From Mycolicibacterium sp. YH-1 (lineage in GTDB: Bacteria; Actinomycetota; Actinomycetes; Mycobacteriales; Mycobacteriaceae), in NCBI RefSeq assembly GCF_022557175.1, contig NZ_CP092915.1:5208001-5272000 (forward strand): a stretch of 64,000 bases of DNA. The letters are read 5' to 3'. Below are positions 54,566 through 63,579 of the stretch, piece after piece. Both the position numbers and the translations under genes were made by a program. Within the stretch, counting starts at the first letter, position 1. The number at the start of each line of letters is the position of its first letter. A model generated the notes under the pieces. It saw nothing but the letters and a program-made list of their open reading frames with translations. It ran no database searches and was not told the origin of the DNA.

Positions 54566-55498
54566 ATGCAGGTGCCGTTCGCTCGGACGCAGATCGATCG
54601 ACTCGAAGATCTATGCGACGCGGTCGACAACGCGGGACTCAGTGCCTTCCAGCTATCGCGCCAACCTCCCATCGGCAGTCTGGTGCACGCCGCCCACGAC
54701 GGCATAACGCTGAGTTCTGGCCAACACGAAGGCCGGATACAGCTCCGCGGGCCACTGTCCGATGAGGAGATTTCCGTCTGTGTTGGCCTGCGGATGCCCA
54801 GGAGCCGACTCCTGCTGCGTGACATCGACAGCGGGATCGTCTGCATGCTTCGCCCCGGCGAAGAGCAGGAGGCATTTCACGATCTGGACACCCGCTACGC
54901 CGTCCTAACCCTCAGCGAGGAGACATTGGAGCGCGAGGCGGAGCGCCTTGGCTTACCCTTCTCCCGCAACGCCTTTCGGCGCACTCGCGTTCACCCGCAG
55001 TCGATGGCACCCGCACACCTCACGATGATCTCCGACATCCTGGCCCGCCTGCACCAGGCCGACAGCCAGTCCCGACTCAGCTCCGCCACGTTCGCCGATA
55101 TCGTCGCGGCCCTCATCGGCCATTTCGCGCAGCGCCCCGAATCCCTGATCCTGCGGCCGCTGCGGCAACGCGAGAGAATCGTCGAGTCGACCCGTGCCCA
55201 CATAGACCAGAACCTGGGTCAACGCCTCGACATCGAGGATCTCGCACGCCGCGCAGGCGTCTCCCGCCGAACTCTCACAAGGTCTTTCGAGGAAACGCTC
55301 GGCGAGTCACCGTGGTCGTACATCGCACGCATGCGACTGCACCGCATCCGGGCCGACCTGCTCGCCGCCGACCCGCGGACCTCAACGATCGCCGATGTGG
55401 CCAATCAATGGGGAATCAGCGAATTGGGTCGCATGTCGGCCAGGTACCGCACCCTGTTCGGCGAACTCCCGTCACAGACCCGGGCGCGAGGGGCCTGA
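54566..55498 (+). CDS. AraC-family transcriptional regulator
   Basis: A 310-residue regulator. The C-terminal ~100 residues carry two HTHs: IEDLARRAGVSRRTLTRSFEE near residue 225 (quoted as LARRAGVSRRTLTRSF) and IADVANQWGISELGRMSARY near 275. The N-terminal 190 residues are a sensory domain of unknown ligand. A -10-like TACACT lies eight bases before ATG 54566. It is divergent from the MarR gene, with a 138-bp shared promoter region. Confidence 0.83.
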   Translation: MQVPFARTQIDRLEDLCDAVDNAGLSAFQLSRQPPIGSLVHAAHDGITLSSGQHEGRIQLRGPLSDEEISVCVGLRMPRSRLLLRDIDSGIVCMLRPGEEQEAFHDLDTRYAVLTLSEETLEREAERLGLPFSRNAFRRTRVHPQSMAPAHLTMISDILARLHQADSQSRLSSATFADIVAALIGHFAQRPESLILRPLRQRERIVESTRAHIDQNLGQRLDIEDLARRAGVSRRTLTRSFEETLGESPWSYIARMRLHRIRADLLAADPRTSTIADVANQWGISELGRMSARYRTLFGELPSQTRARGA

Positions 55499-55855
55499 TG
55501 ATCGCCTGGCCGTAGGCACCAGCCCGGTGACTCGGCGACGTCACGCAAACCGATGATCGTGTTAGCGGACGGCTGGCCGCCGGGCCAAACTGGCAACGCT
55601 CGCTGGCTGAACGTGTTCCATTCTATGCCGTGAAATACTTCCATCCTTAACTATTCACCGTTGCAGAACCTTGATTGCTATGTTGCACCACTTTGATCGC
55701 TCAACAGGCACTTCTCGGCCCCAGATAGATTGCCCACTATCTATCCATCGGCATGCATTCCGCCCATGATTGCTCGACGCTTGACGAAACTGAGATTCTT
55801 CTCAGTTACGTTCGTCGCTGGCTCAAATCCCAGGCCGTCCAGCAAAGGATCCAAC
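55499..55855. other. AT-richer leader region of the exported repeat protein
   Basis: This 357-bp gap is less GC-rich than its surroundings. It contains a small inverted repeat AGATAG-N8-CTATCT (55723-55742) and a perfect 8-bp-arm hairpin at 55788-55807. An ATG-started frame at 55753 overlaps the start of the exported protein gene in another frame and has no supporting features. I see no RNA gene. Confidence 0.4.
55788..55807 (+). promoter_or_regulatory. Leader hairpin before the exported repeat protein
   Basis: AACTGAGA and TCTCAGTT are perfect 8-bp arms around TTCT, 48 bp before the TTG start at 55856. In RNA it forms a compact stem-loop in the 5' leader; as DNA it could instead be an operator. 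Nothing in the sequence decides between these. Confidence 0.4.
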
Positions 55856-57205
55856 TTGCAACTCGCACTTCGCCCCTACGTCACCACCGGCATCGCGATG
55901 GTCGGCGCCGCCGCCATCGCCGTCACGCCGATATCAGTGACACCACACGACATCCACGTGCCCGCGGTCTACAGCAGTGACGTGCAACTCGCCGCGCTGT
56001 TGAATCCGTTCGAGGTCTTCGCGCCCATCGTTGGGCAGGCGGTTGCAAACGCACAGGTCATCGGCCAGAAGGTCTTTGACAACCCCATGCCGATCCTGCG
56101 GGCGCTGACCCTCAACCAACTCGACAGCGCCGGTACCCTCGCCGGGTTGGGAGTCGATGTCGCCACCGCGCTCGCCACCATGGTGCTCGCCGTGCCGGGA
56201 AACCTACAGACCGCGATCGGTCTGCTCCAGCAGGGGAAGGTCGATCAGGCGCTCAAGGTCGTCGAGAACGGCTTCGTCAGCCCGTTCATTCCCCTGTTCA
56301 TGAGCGGACTCCCCAAACTCATCGAGGTCCTGAAGCGACCGCTCATCGATGCACAGGTATTGCTTGACACCCTTCCGAGTTCATTGATCGTAGGCGTCGG
56401 TTTCCCGCTTCTGAACACGGCGTACGGCCTCCAAACCCAGTTCATCAATGGCATCACCGGTGTGGTCGCCGCGTTGGGCACCGGGAACCCCGAAGCGGTC
56501 GTGAATGCCATCATCACCGGCGCGGCGAACTTCACTCAAGAACTGCTCAACGGAAATCCGGCCAACGGCACCCATGGGCTTCTAGGCATATACGGCGCCA
56601 TCAACGGGTTCCTGGACGCACGGACACTGGCTGAGTATTTCCTCCGGCCACCGGCGGAGTTCGCCGCGCGGACCGCTGCACCCGCAGCTGTGGAATCTAC
56701 GCCCGACCTGTTGGTGGCTGACGTCTCGAGCATCTCGAGCATCTCGAGCACCGCGGTATCGGCGATCAGCGGGGCGGGAACCGTCACGTTGTCGCCAGCG
56801 ACTGAGACCCCAGCTGCCGAGACGCCAGTCGCGGAGACCCCAGCTGCCGAAACTCCCGTCGAAGTGACCCCGGTCGCCGAGACCCCCGTTGAGGACACCC
56901 CGGTCGCCGAGACCCCCGTCGAGGAGACCCCGGCTGCCGAGACCCCCGTCGTCGACGCCGAGCCGCTTGTTGAAACGGAGCCCACCACACTCGTTCGCGA
57001 CAGCGCCCAGGCCAAGCCAGGTCAGCTCGGATTGACCAAGGCCAGCGAAGCAGGTGCGGGCCTGGCCAAATCCGTCCGTGGCGAAATCTCCAAGGTTGCC
57101 AGCAAGATTGATGAAGGCATCAAGAAGGCCTTCGGACAACCGACCAAGACCGCTGCCACGCAATCCGCCGGCAGCGGCAGCTCCGACACCGGAAGCAACG
57201 AGTAA
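55856..57205 (+). CDS. Exported mycobacterial protein with pentapeptide ETP repeats
   Basis: A 449-residue protein of unknown function. The start resembles a mycobacterial exported family (LQLALRPYVTTGIAMVGAA with a hydrophobic stretch at 8-28, then TPHDIHVPAVYSSDVQLAAL). The middle (40-285) is hydrophobic and helical, rich in NP and GL turns. Residues 316-365 are ten tandem 5-residue units of the form (A/E)(A/E)ETP(V/A). The tail is lysine-rich and amphipathic (SKIDEGIKKAFGQ). TTG 55856 is chosen for AAAGGA upstream and the family-like N-terminus; earlier in-frame ATGs precede the leader hairpin. Confidence 0.65.
   Translation: MQLALRPYVTTGIAMVGAAAIAVTPISVTPHDIHVPAVYSSDVQLAALLNPFEVFAPIVGQAVANAQVIGQKVFDNPMPILRALTLNQLDSAGTLAGLGVDVATALATMVLAVPGNLQTAIGLLQQGKVDQALKVVENGFVSPFIPLFMSGLPKLIEVLKRPLIDAQVLLDTLPSSLIVGVGFPLLNTAYGLQTQFINGITGVVAALGTGNPEAVVNAIITGAANFTQELLNGNPANGTHGLLGIYGAINGFLDARTLAEYFLRPPAEFAARTAAPAAVESTPDLLVADVSSISSISSTAVSAISGAGTVTLSPATETPAAETPVAETPAAETPVEVTPVAETPVEDTPVAETPVEETPAAETPVVDAEPLVETEPTTLVRDSAQAKPGQLGLTKASEAGAGLAKSVRGEISKVASKIDEGIKKAFGQPTKTAATQSAGSGSSDTGSNE
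56801..56950 (+). repeat. Ten 15-bp coding repeats (ETP pentapeptides)
   Basis: Ten in-frame 15-bp units encode TETPA, AETPV, AETPA, AETPV, EVTPV, AETPV, EDTPV, AETPV, EETPA and AETPV. Third-position differences between units show they are not newly duplicated. The segment would be an extended acidic, proline-rich spacer in the protein. Confidence 0.85.
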
Positions 57206-57217
57206 CTAGTTCGAACC

Positions 57218-57254
57218 GATCGGCCCCTCTCCCTTCACGGGAGGGGGGCCGATC
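57218..57254. terminator. GC-rich hairpin after the exported repeat protein
   Basis: GATCGGCCCCTCTCCC (57218-57233) pairs with GGGAGGGGGGCCGATC (57239-57254) with one mismatch around a 5-nt loop, 13 bp after the stop codon. It is followed by TCTCCTTGCCCGACCG. A second hairpin with the same flank occurs at 57406-57433, so this is a duplicated terminator-like element. Confidence 0.65.
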
Positions 57255-57287
57255 TCCTTGCCCGACCGACCAATGGAGACGAAGCAA

Positions 57288-57401
57288 GTGGATTCCGCGT
57301 GGTGGCTACTACTCAGGGTGTCGACGACTTGGCCGCTGCTGTTCATCACCAAGCCCGTTGCAGAAGCGGCAGCTGACCTGTTGCCAAGTCATCGGACGTA
57401 A
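57288..57401 (+). CDS. Possible small membrane protein between two hairpins
   Basis: A 37-codon frame starting at GTG 57288, with GGAG ten bases upstream, or ATG 57273 (42 codons). The product has a tryptophan/leucine-rich stretch, WWLLLRVSTTWPLLFI, then a short polar tail ending PSHRT. A hairpin starts five bases after the stop. Length, hydrophobicity and terminator-like borders are suggestive, but I know no homologue and codon evidence is slim. Confidence 0.3.
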   Translation: MDSAWWLLLRVSTTWPLLFITKPVAEAAADLLPSHRT

Positions 57402-57405
57402 GAGA

Positions 57406-57433
57406 TCGGCCCTCTCCACTCGCGGAGGAGGCC
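57406..57433. terminator. Second GC-rich hairpin before dacB
   Basis: CGGCCCTCTCC and GGAGGAGGCCG pair with two mismatches around a 6-nt loop, followed by TTCTCCCTGCCCGACCG, closely matching the flank of the hairpin at 57218-57254. It closes the small open frame at 57288-57401 and lies ~90 bp before dacB. Confidence 0.55.
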
Positions 57434-57525
57434 GTTCTCCCTGCCCGACCGTTTTCACATCAGTCACACACGTCACAGCGTGCCTCCCCGAAAATCAACG
57501 CTCGATCTCCTAATCTGCACACACC

Positions 57526-58725
57526 ATGTCTGGATCCGTATCGCGCCGCGTGGCCTGCGTGGCCGCGGCTCTCGCCTTCGGCGCGGCTCCCGTGTTCGTC
57601 GGCGTCCCGGTTGCGGGCGCCGACCCGGACCCCTGCCCGTACAAGGTCGTCACCCCACCCGCCGTCGACTCCTCCGAGGTGCCGAAGGCAGGGCCGCCGC
57701 CAGCGCCGCTGCCCGTCCCGGCCAAACCGCTTGGCGGCGACGCACTGTCGGGGTGCGGCATCATCACCGCGCCCGGCACTCCCCCAGTCCCGGGCGACAT
57801 CTCGGCCGAGGCCTGGCTCGTCGCCGACCTCGACTCCGGTGACGTCATCGCCGCCCGCGACCCGCACGGCCGACACCGCCCCGCCAGCATCATCAAGGTC
57901 CTGGTGGCGATGCAGTCCATCAAGGACGTGCCGATCAACAAGCAGGTCGTCGGCACCGCCGACGACGCCGCCGCCGAGGGCACCAAGATCGGCGTCAAGG
58001 ACGGCAGCGTCTACACCGTGAACGACCTGTTGCACGGGCTGCTGATGCACTCCGGCAACGACGCCGCCCACGCGCTGGCCGGCCAGCTCGGCGGCATGGA
58101 CTCCGCGCTGGGCAAGATCAACGAGCTCGCGGGCAAGCTCGGCGGCCGCGACACCAGAGCCGCCACCCCGTCGGGCCTCGACGGCCCCGGTATGAGCACG
58201 TCGGCCTACGACATCGGGCTGTTCTACCGCTACGCCTGGCAGAACCCGGTGTTCACCGACATCGTGGCCACCCGCAGGTACAACCTGCCCGAGTACGAAC
58301 TCGAGAACGACAACAAGCTTCTCGACAACTACCCCGGCGCCCTCGGCGGCAAGACCGGCTTCACCGACGACGCCGGCCAGACGTTCGTCGGCGCCGCCGA
58401 ACGTGACGGCCGCCGACTGGTCGCGGTGCTGTTGCGTGGCACCCGCGTGCCGATCGCCCCGTGGGAGCAGGCCGCCCGCCTCCTCGACTATGGCTTCGCC
58501 ACCGAGCCGGGGACCAAGATCGGCACGCTCATCGACCCCGACCCCTCGCTGACCGTCAAGGACCCGGCCACGTTGTCGAATCTCGAAGCGGCCCAAGACC
58601 TTGCGTCGGCGCTGCCACCCGAGGACGCCACCCCGGTGCGCGTCGGAGTCGGCATCGTCGGATCGCTGATCGTCTTCGCGCTCATCATGGGCGCACGGTC
58701 ATTGAACCGACGCCCCACCCACTAG
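57526..58725 (+). CDS. dacB: D-alanyl-D-alanine carboxypeptidase (PBP5-type)
   Basis: A 399-residue penicillin-binding DD-carboxypeptidase that trims the terminal D-Ala of peptidoglycan stem peptides. A Sec signal covers about 1-32 (cleavage near VAGA-DP). A proline-rich stretch follows to ~75. The active site is complete: S121-x-x-K124 (RPASIIKV), S176-G-N178 (HSGNDAA) and K276-T-G278 (GGKTGF). A C-terminal transmembrane segment (365-390) anchors it. It is the Rv3330 (dacB1) orthologue. Confidence 0.93.
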   Translation: MSGSVSRRVACVAAALAFGAAPVFVGVPVAGADPDPCPYKVVTPPAVDSSEVPKAGPPPAPLPVPAKPLGGDALSGCGIITAPGTPPVPGDISAEAWLVADLDSGDVIAARDPHGRHRPASIIKVLVAMQSIKDVPINKQVVGTADDAAAEGTKIGVKDGSVYTVNDLLHGLLMHSGNDAAHALAGQLGGMDSALGKINELAGKLGGRDTRAATPSGLDGPGMSTSAYDIGLFYRYAWQNPVFTDIVATRRYNLPEYELENDNKLLDNYPGALGGKTGFTDDAGQTFVGAAERDGRRLVAVLLRGTRVPIAPWEQAARLLDYGFATEPGTKIGTLIDPDPSLTVKDPATLSNLEAAQDLASALPPEDATPVRVGVGIVGSLIVFALIMGARSLNRRPTH

Positions 58726-58753
58726 CGCACCGCGAACACCGACACGCTTTAGC

Positions 58754-59260
58754 ATGACGCCCATGGAGCGTCGTCAGCATCGCCGGTCGGCCAGTGATCT
58801 TCCCGGGCTGGATATCGCCGAACAGAAGTCGTGGCAGAACTATCTGGACGCGACGCTGCGCTCTCGTGCGGCGGTCAACCGGCAGTTGACCGACGAGCAC
58901 CAGCTGCGCGTGGTCGACCTGCGGGTGCTGGACATCCTGGCCAAAGCCACCGACGGATCGGTGCGAATGGGCGATCTGGCCGAAGCGGTGGAATCACTGC
59001 CCGGCCGCCTCACCAAGCGGGTCCGTCGCCTGGAGGAGCGCGGACTGATGCGCCGCGAGACGTGTGCAGACGACAGACGCGGCGTGCTGGCCATCATCAC
59101 CGACGACGGTCTGGCACTGGTGGCCAAGGCGACCGCGACATATGGACGCAGTGTTCGCACAGATCTCCTCGGTGGGTTATCGCGTCCGCAGATCGCCGCC
59201 ATCGAGGAGAACAGCCGGCGGATCAACACCGCCCTGAAGCCGTACCGTCCCACTGCGTAG
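58754..59260 (+). CDS. MarR-family regulator (related group, member 2)
   Basis: A 168-residue winged-helix regulator with the recognition region LPGRLTKRVRRLEERGLM and wing ADDRRGVLAIITDDG. The N-terminal helix carries SWQNYLDATLRSRAAVN. It resembles the MarR proteins at 59408 and 53909. ATG 58754, or ATG 58763 three codons later. It lies 28 bp after dacB on the same strand, so it may share its transcript. Confidence 0.78.
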   Translation: MTPMERRQHRRSASDLPGLDIAEQKSWQNYLDATLRSRAAVNRQLTDEHQLRVVDLRVLDILAKATDGSVRMGDLAEAVESLPGRLTKRVRRLEERGLMRRETCADDRRGVLAIITDDGLALVAKATATYGRSVRTDLLGGLSRPQIAAIEENSRRINTALKPYRPTA

Positions 59261-59407
59261 TCCGCCTCCGGCGCAGTTCCCGCTTGCGAGCTACTCCACC
59301 CGGATGGTCAACCGACTACACAAAATAGAATGAGTTCGAATAATAATCGGCGCATAGACGGCCATTCCTCAGCGGCCCGGCGGTGTCACTAATTAGCGTC
59401 GCCCGCC

Positions 59408-59896
59408 ATGCAGGTGGACACAGATCTAGAGCCGTCAACGTGTCATCTACTGGAGGCTGATGAGGCCGAGATTAGGTGCTGGCAACAGTTTTTCACCTCG
59501 TCAACGCGACTCTTGGCCACCTTGAACAACAATGTGATGGACGCACACGGGCTCACACTGTTCGACGTGCTACTGCTCGATTATCTCGCCAAATCGGACT
59601 TCGGGAGCGCTCGAATGCGCGATATCGCCGACGCATTCGCGATGATGCCCAGTCGGGTGACCCAACAGATTCGCCGCTTGCAATCTCAGGGCCTGGTCAG
59701 TCGCAGCCCCGATCCGGGCGATCGGAGGGGCGTGCTCGCCACCATCACCACTAGGGGCCGATCCCGGCTCGGACCTGCGCTGAAGACGTATGCCCGAGGG
59801 ATCCGCGCGCACTACCTCAATCACATGTCACGCGAACAGATGATCGCGCTCGGCGACAGCTGCCATCGGGTCAGCACGGCAGGAAAGCGTGCATGA
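59408..59896 (+). CDS. MarR-family regulator (related group, member 3)
   Basis: A 162-residue winged-helix regulator with MMPSRVTQQIRRLQSQGLV as recognition region and wing DPGDRRGVLATITTRG. The leader CWQQFFTSSTRLLATLNN matches the helix 1 pattern of its neighbours. The preceding 147-bp gap is AT-rich, with GAATAATAATCGG and TCACTAATTAGCG stretches, and probably holds its own promoter. ATG 59408. Confidence 0.78.
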   Translation: MQVDTDLEPSTCHLLEADEAEIRCWQQFFTSSTRLLATLNNNVMDAHGLTLFDVLLLDYLAKSDFGSARMRDIADAFAMMPSRVTQQIRRLQSQGLVSRSPDPGDRRGVLATITTRGRSRLGPALKTYARGIRAHYLNHMSREQMIALGDSCHRVSTAGKRA

Positions 59897-59940
59897 CCGG
59901 TGGACTCCTCCTCTCCTCCGAGGAGGGGCCCACCTTCATG

Positions 59941-60963
59941 TCAGCGACGCCGCATCAACCGGGAAAGACCAAGCGCGCCAAGCGCACCGGCGACCACCGC
60001 CGTCACCGCACCCGCCACGCCGAGCCCCTCCCGCACCTGCACGCGAGTGGTGATCTGCGCCGGGCTGGGCGGCTCGACGGGCGCCACCTCCAGGTTGTCC
60101 CTCGACGTGGCTGCCCACGCGGTCGCGAACAGGATCAGCCGGGCAGTGATGTAGGCGAACACCATCAAGCCCAGAACGGGACCGAACGTCGCACCGGCGG
60201 GGCCGGTCACCACCGACTTCAGGTAGATCGAGGCGACCTGTTTGAAGATCTCGAAGCCGACGGCGGCCAGCAGTCCGGCCCGTACCGAACTGCGGAAGCT
60301 CACGGATGCCCGCGGCAGCCGGGCGATGATCCAGGTGAACAGCAGCCAGGACACCATCAGCGATAGCACCAGCGAGATCACCCGCAGCACCACAGCCAAT
60401 GCCGGAAAGTCCGGGATGCCAAGCCAATCGAGCACGTTATTGATGAGGTCCGAACTGCCGAGTGCCGTCAGTGCGATCGTCAGCGCGATGGCAAGAAACG
60501 CCGACATGAGTGCGCCAAGGTCGGACAGCTTCGACTTGATGAAGTTCCCGGGTTCCGGTCGTTGTTCCCACATCGCGCTGAGCGCCTCGCGCAGATTGGC
60601 CATCCAGCCCAGTCCGGCCCACGCGGCGGTAGCCAGGCCGATGACGCCCACCGACGTGCGCGACTCGATAGCGGAGTCCATCAGGTTGACTAATTGGGTG
60701 CCGAGGTCGCCGGAGACCGCCGACTTGATCCGGCTCTCGATCTCGGCGAGCAGTTCCGGATTGCGGGACAGCACGAAGCCGCCGACGGCGAATCCCACCA
60801 TGAGCAGTGGGAACAACGCGAAGATCGTGAAGTAGGTGATTCCGGCGGCGTAGAAATTGCCGTTGCTGTCGGTGTAGCGCTGCTGGGCCCGCATCACACG
60901 GTCAAGCCACCCGAATCTGGCCCGCAGCCGGTCGAGCACTCCCGGTTCGGCCGGCTCGGTCAT
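59941..60963 (-). CDS. YihY/YhjD-family inner-membrane protein
   Basis: A 340-residue protein of the YihY/BrkB (UPF0761) family with six or seven membrane segments between residues 38 and 275. The typical entry motif is FYAAGITYFTIFALFPLLM near residue 38, and ATFGPVLGLMVFAYITARLIL near 255 (quoted as FGPVLGLMVFAYIT) is the late signature. The soluble C-terminus ends in basic residues. The function is uncertain (the YhjD group has been linked to lipid export). It is the Rv3335c orthologue, 17 bp downstream of trpS on the same strand. Confidence 0.85.
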   Translation of the reverse strand: MTEPAEPGVLDRLRARFGWLDRVMRAQQRYTDSNGNFYAAGITYFTIFALFPLLMVGFAVGGFVLSRNPELLAEIESRIKSAVSGDLGTQLVNLMDSAIESRTSVGVIGLATAAWAGLGWMANLREALSAMWEQRPEPGNFIKSKLSDLGALMSAFLAIALTIALTALGSSDLINNVLDWLGIPDFPALAVVLRVISLVLSLMVSWLLFTWIIARLPRASVSFRSSVRAGLLAAVGFEIFKQVASIYLKSVVTGPAGATFGPVLGLMVFAYITARLILFATAWAATSRDNLEVAPVEPPSPAQITTRVQVREGLGVAGAVTAVVAGALGALGLSRLMRRR

Positions 60964-60980
60964 ACCAGCCTCCTGGGGTG

Positions 60981-62021
<1,041 letters not shown>

Positions 62022-62031
62022 TCATTCCGGG

Positions 62032-62469
62032 TCATTCGATTTCGTCACGGGCCAGTCGTCGCAGCACCCGCAGGAACACCCGGCGCTCGTCGGCGTCCAA
62101 CTCCCCCAGCCAGCGCTCCTCGCCACGTTGAATCTCGGCCTGCGCGGCGTCCTTGACCGCCCGGCCGGACTCCGTGATCGCCAGCAACCGCACCCGCCGA
62201 TCGTCGGGATCGGGATGGCGCTCGATGTGACCGTCGGCCTGCAGCTCATCCAGGGTGCGGATGATGCGGGTCTTGTCGGCGCCGATCGCCTCGGCCAGCG
62301 CGGACTGAGAGCGCATCGCCCCTCGATCCAGCGCCAACAGCACCACATACCCCCACATCGACAGTCCGTGGGAGGCCAGCACCGGGCTCTCGGCCGCGAT
62401 GAGATCGCGCATGAGTGGGGCAAGCATCGCCGCCAGATCGGGGCGTCGGGATGAACCGCTCGCGGACAC
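62032..62469 (-). CDS. MarR-family regulator
   Basis: A 145-residue regulator with recognition region IGADKTRIIRTLDELQADG and wing PDDRRVRLLAITESG. GTG 62469 is preceded by TACGAT, a -10-like hexamer six bases upstream, so a leaderless start fits; TTG 62493 would add eight residues. It is divergent from the TIGR03086 gene, and a perfect palindrome lies between the two starts. Confidence 0.8.
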   Translation of the reverse strand: MSASGSSRRPDLAAMLAPLMRDLIAAESPVLASHGLSMWGYVVLLALDRGAMRSQSALAEAIGADKTRIIRTLDELQADGHIERHPDPDDRRVRLLAITESGRAVKDAAQAEIQRGEERWLGELDADERRVFLRVLRRLARDEIE

Positions 62470-62503
62470 CGCGCCATCGTAGGCATTGCACAATCATACG
62501 CTT

Positions 62504-62520
62504 GCGCTTATCGTAAGCGC
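62504..62520. promoter_or_regulatory. Palindrome directly before the TIGR03086 gene
   Basis: GCGCTTA and TAAGCGC are perfect 7-bp arms around TCG; the last base directly precedes the ATG at 62521. The TATCGT within it may serve as -10. It is the best candidate operator for the divergent MarR protein. Confidence 0.55.
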
Positions 62521-63159
62521 ATGCCTATATTCACTGCGCAACACCGCACCGCGGTCCTCGCCTCCGTCGACGTCGTCAACACCGTCCGCCCCACCGACCT
62601 GCACCTGGCCACCCCGTGCGCGGGTTGGACGCTGGCCGACCTGCTCGCCCACATGACCGTGCAGCACCACGGGTTCGCCGCGGCCGCCCGCGGCGTGGGC
62701 GCTGATCCGAACGTGTGGCGCGTGGAGAACGTCGTCGAGGCGGTGACTGCCGACCCGGCCGGCACCTACGCCGCCGCGGCGCACGACGTGCTGGACGCAT
62801 TCGCGGCCGACGGCACGGATGAAGCACCGTTCGGCCTGCCCGAGTTCGGCCCCGACGCGGTCGTCCCCGGCGCGACGGCGAAGGGCTTTCACTTCGTCGA
62901 CTACGTGGTGCACGGCTGGGATGTGGCGGCCTCGCTCGGCGTGCCCTTCGAACTGCCAGCCGACGTCATCGAGGCGGTGCTGCCGATCGTGATGGCGGTG
63001 CCCGACGGCGAGTTCCGCACCCAAGCCGGCTCACCGTTCGCGCGGGCCGTCGAGTCTGAGAGCGCAGACGATTTCGATCGGATCCTGCGCCACCTCGGAC
63101 GCCGACCGGATTGGCACCCGAATTGCGAAACCTCACCGCCGGTCCGCTCCGGGGGCTAA
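62521..63159 (+). CDS. TIGR03086 family/DinB-like metal-binding protein
   Basis: A 212-residue protein of the mycothiol-dependent maleylpyruvate isomerase N-terminal (DinB-like four-helix) superfamily, TIGR03086 type. Metal ligands are probably in LLAHMTVQHHG (near residue 43) and FVDYVVHGWDVA (near 130). PCAGWTLADLLAHM is the classic entry motif. Mycothiol-linked detoxification is the usual guess for the family; the substrate is unknown. A divergent MarR gene and a palindrome at the start suggest repression. Confidence 0.82.
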   Translation: MPIFTAQHRTAVLASVDVVNTVRPTDLHLATPCAGWTLADLLAHMTVQHHGFAAAARGVGADPNVWRVENVVEAVTADPAGTYAAAAHDVLDAFAADGTDEAPFGLPEFGPDAVVPGATAKGFHFVDYVVHGWDVAASLGVPFELPADVIEAVLPIVMAVPDGEFRTQAGSPFARAVESESADDFDRILRHLGRRPDWHPNCETSPPVRSGG

Positions 63160-63168
63160 GCAGGGAAC

Positions 63169-63573
63169 ATGTCCGACACAACGTTTGCTCCCCTGGCCCA
63201 CGTGGCAGTCACGGTCCGCGACCTCGCGGTGAGCGTGCCCTGGTATCGAGCGCTCATCGGCGCCGACCCCGTGCTCGACGAGGACACCGACGGCGGGTTT
63301 CGCCACGTCGTGTTCCTGATCGGCGACGGCATGCTGTTCGGCCTGCATCAGCACAAGACACCCGCGCCGGACGGCGATTTCAGCGAGTACCGAGTCGGCC
63401 TGGACCACGTCGGGTTCGGCTGTCCAAACAGGGCAGCGCTCGAGGAGTGGGCGACCAAGCTGGACGCACTCGGCATCAAGCACGGCGGCGTGGTCGACGC
63501 CGGTTACGGGTCAGGCCTGAGCTTCCGCGACCCCGATGGCATCGCCCTGGAGTTCTTCGCGCCCCCGGGCTGA
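63169..63573 (+). CDS. VOC (glyoxalase-fold) family protein
   Basis: A 134-residue single VOC domain with two beta-alpha-beta-beta-beta units. Metal ligands are probable at His in PLAHVAVTV (near residue 11), His in GLDHVGFG (near 83) and Glu in IALEFFAP (near 129). SFRDPDGIALEFF is the family ending. The reaction is not predictable. It starts nine bases after the TIGR03086 gene, so the two form an operon. Confidence 0.8.
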   Translation: MSDTTFAPLAHVAVTVRDLAVSVPWYRALIGADPVLDEDTDGGFRHVVFLIGDGMLFGLHQHKTPAPDGDFSEYRVGLDHVGFGCPNRAALEEWATKLDALGIKHGGVVDAGYGSGLSFRDPDGIALEFFAPPG

Positions 63574-63579
63574 GTGGCG

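Noticed and set aside
56801..56950. CRISPR-like array of short repeats
   Set aside because: The 15-bp units are contiguous, in frame and vary at codon third positions. There are no spacers and no cas genes.
58390..58412. GCCGAACGTGA inside dacB as a palindrome arm
   Set aside because: It is coding sequence with no matching right arm within 100 bp.
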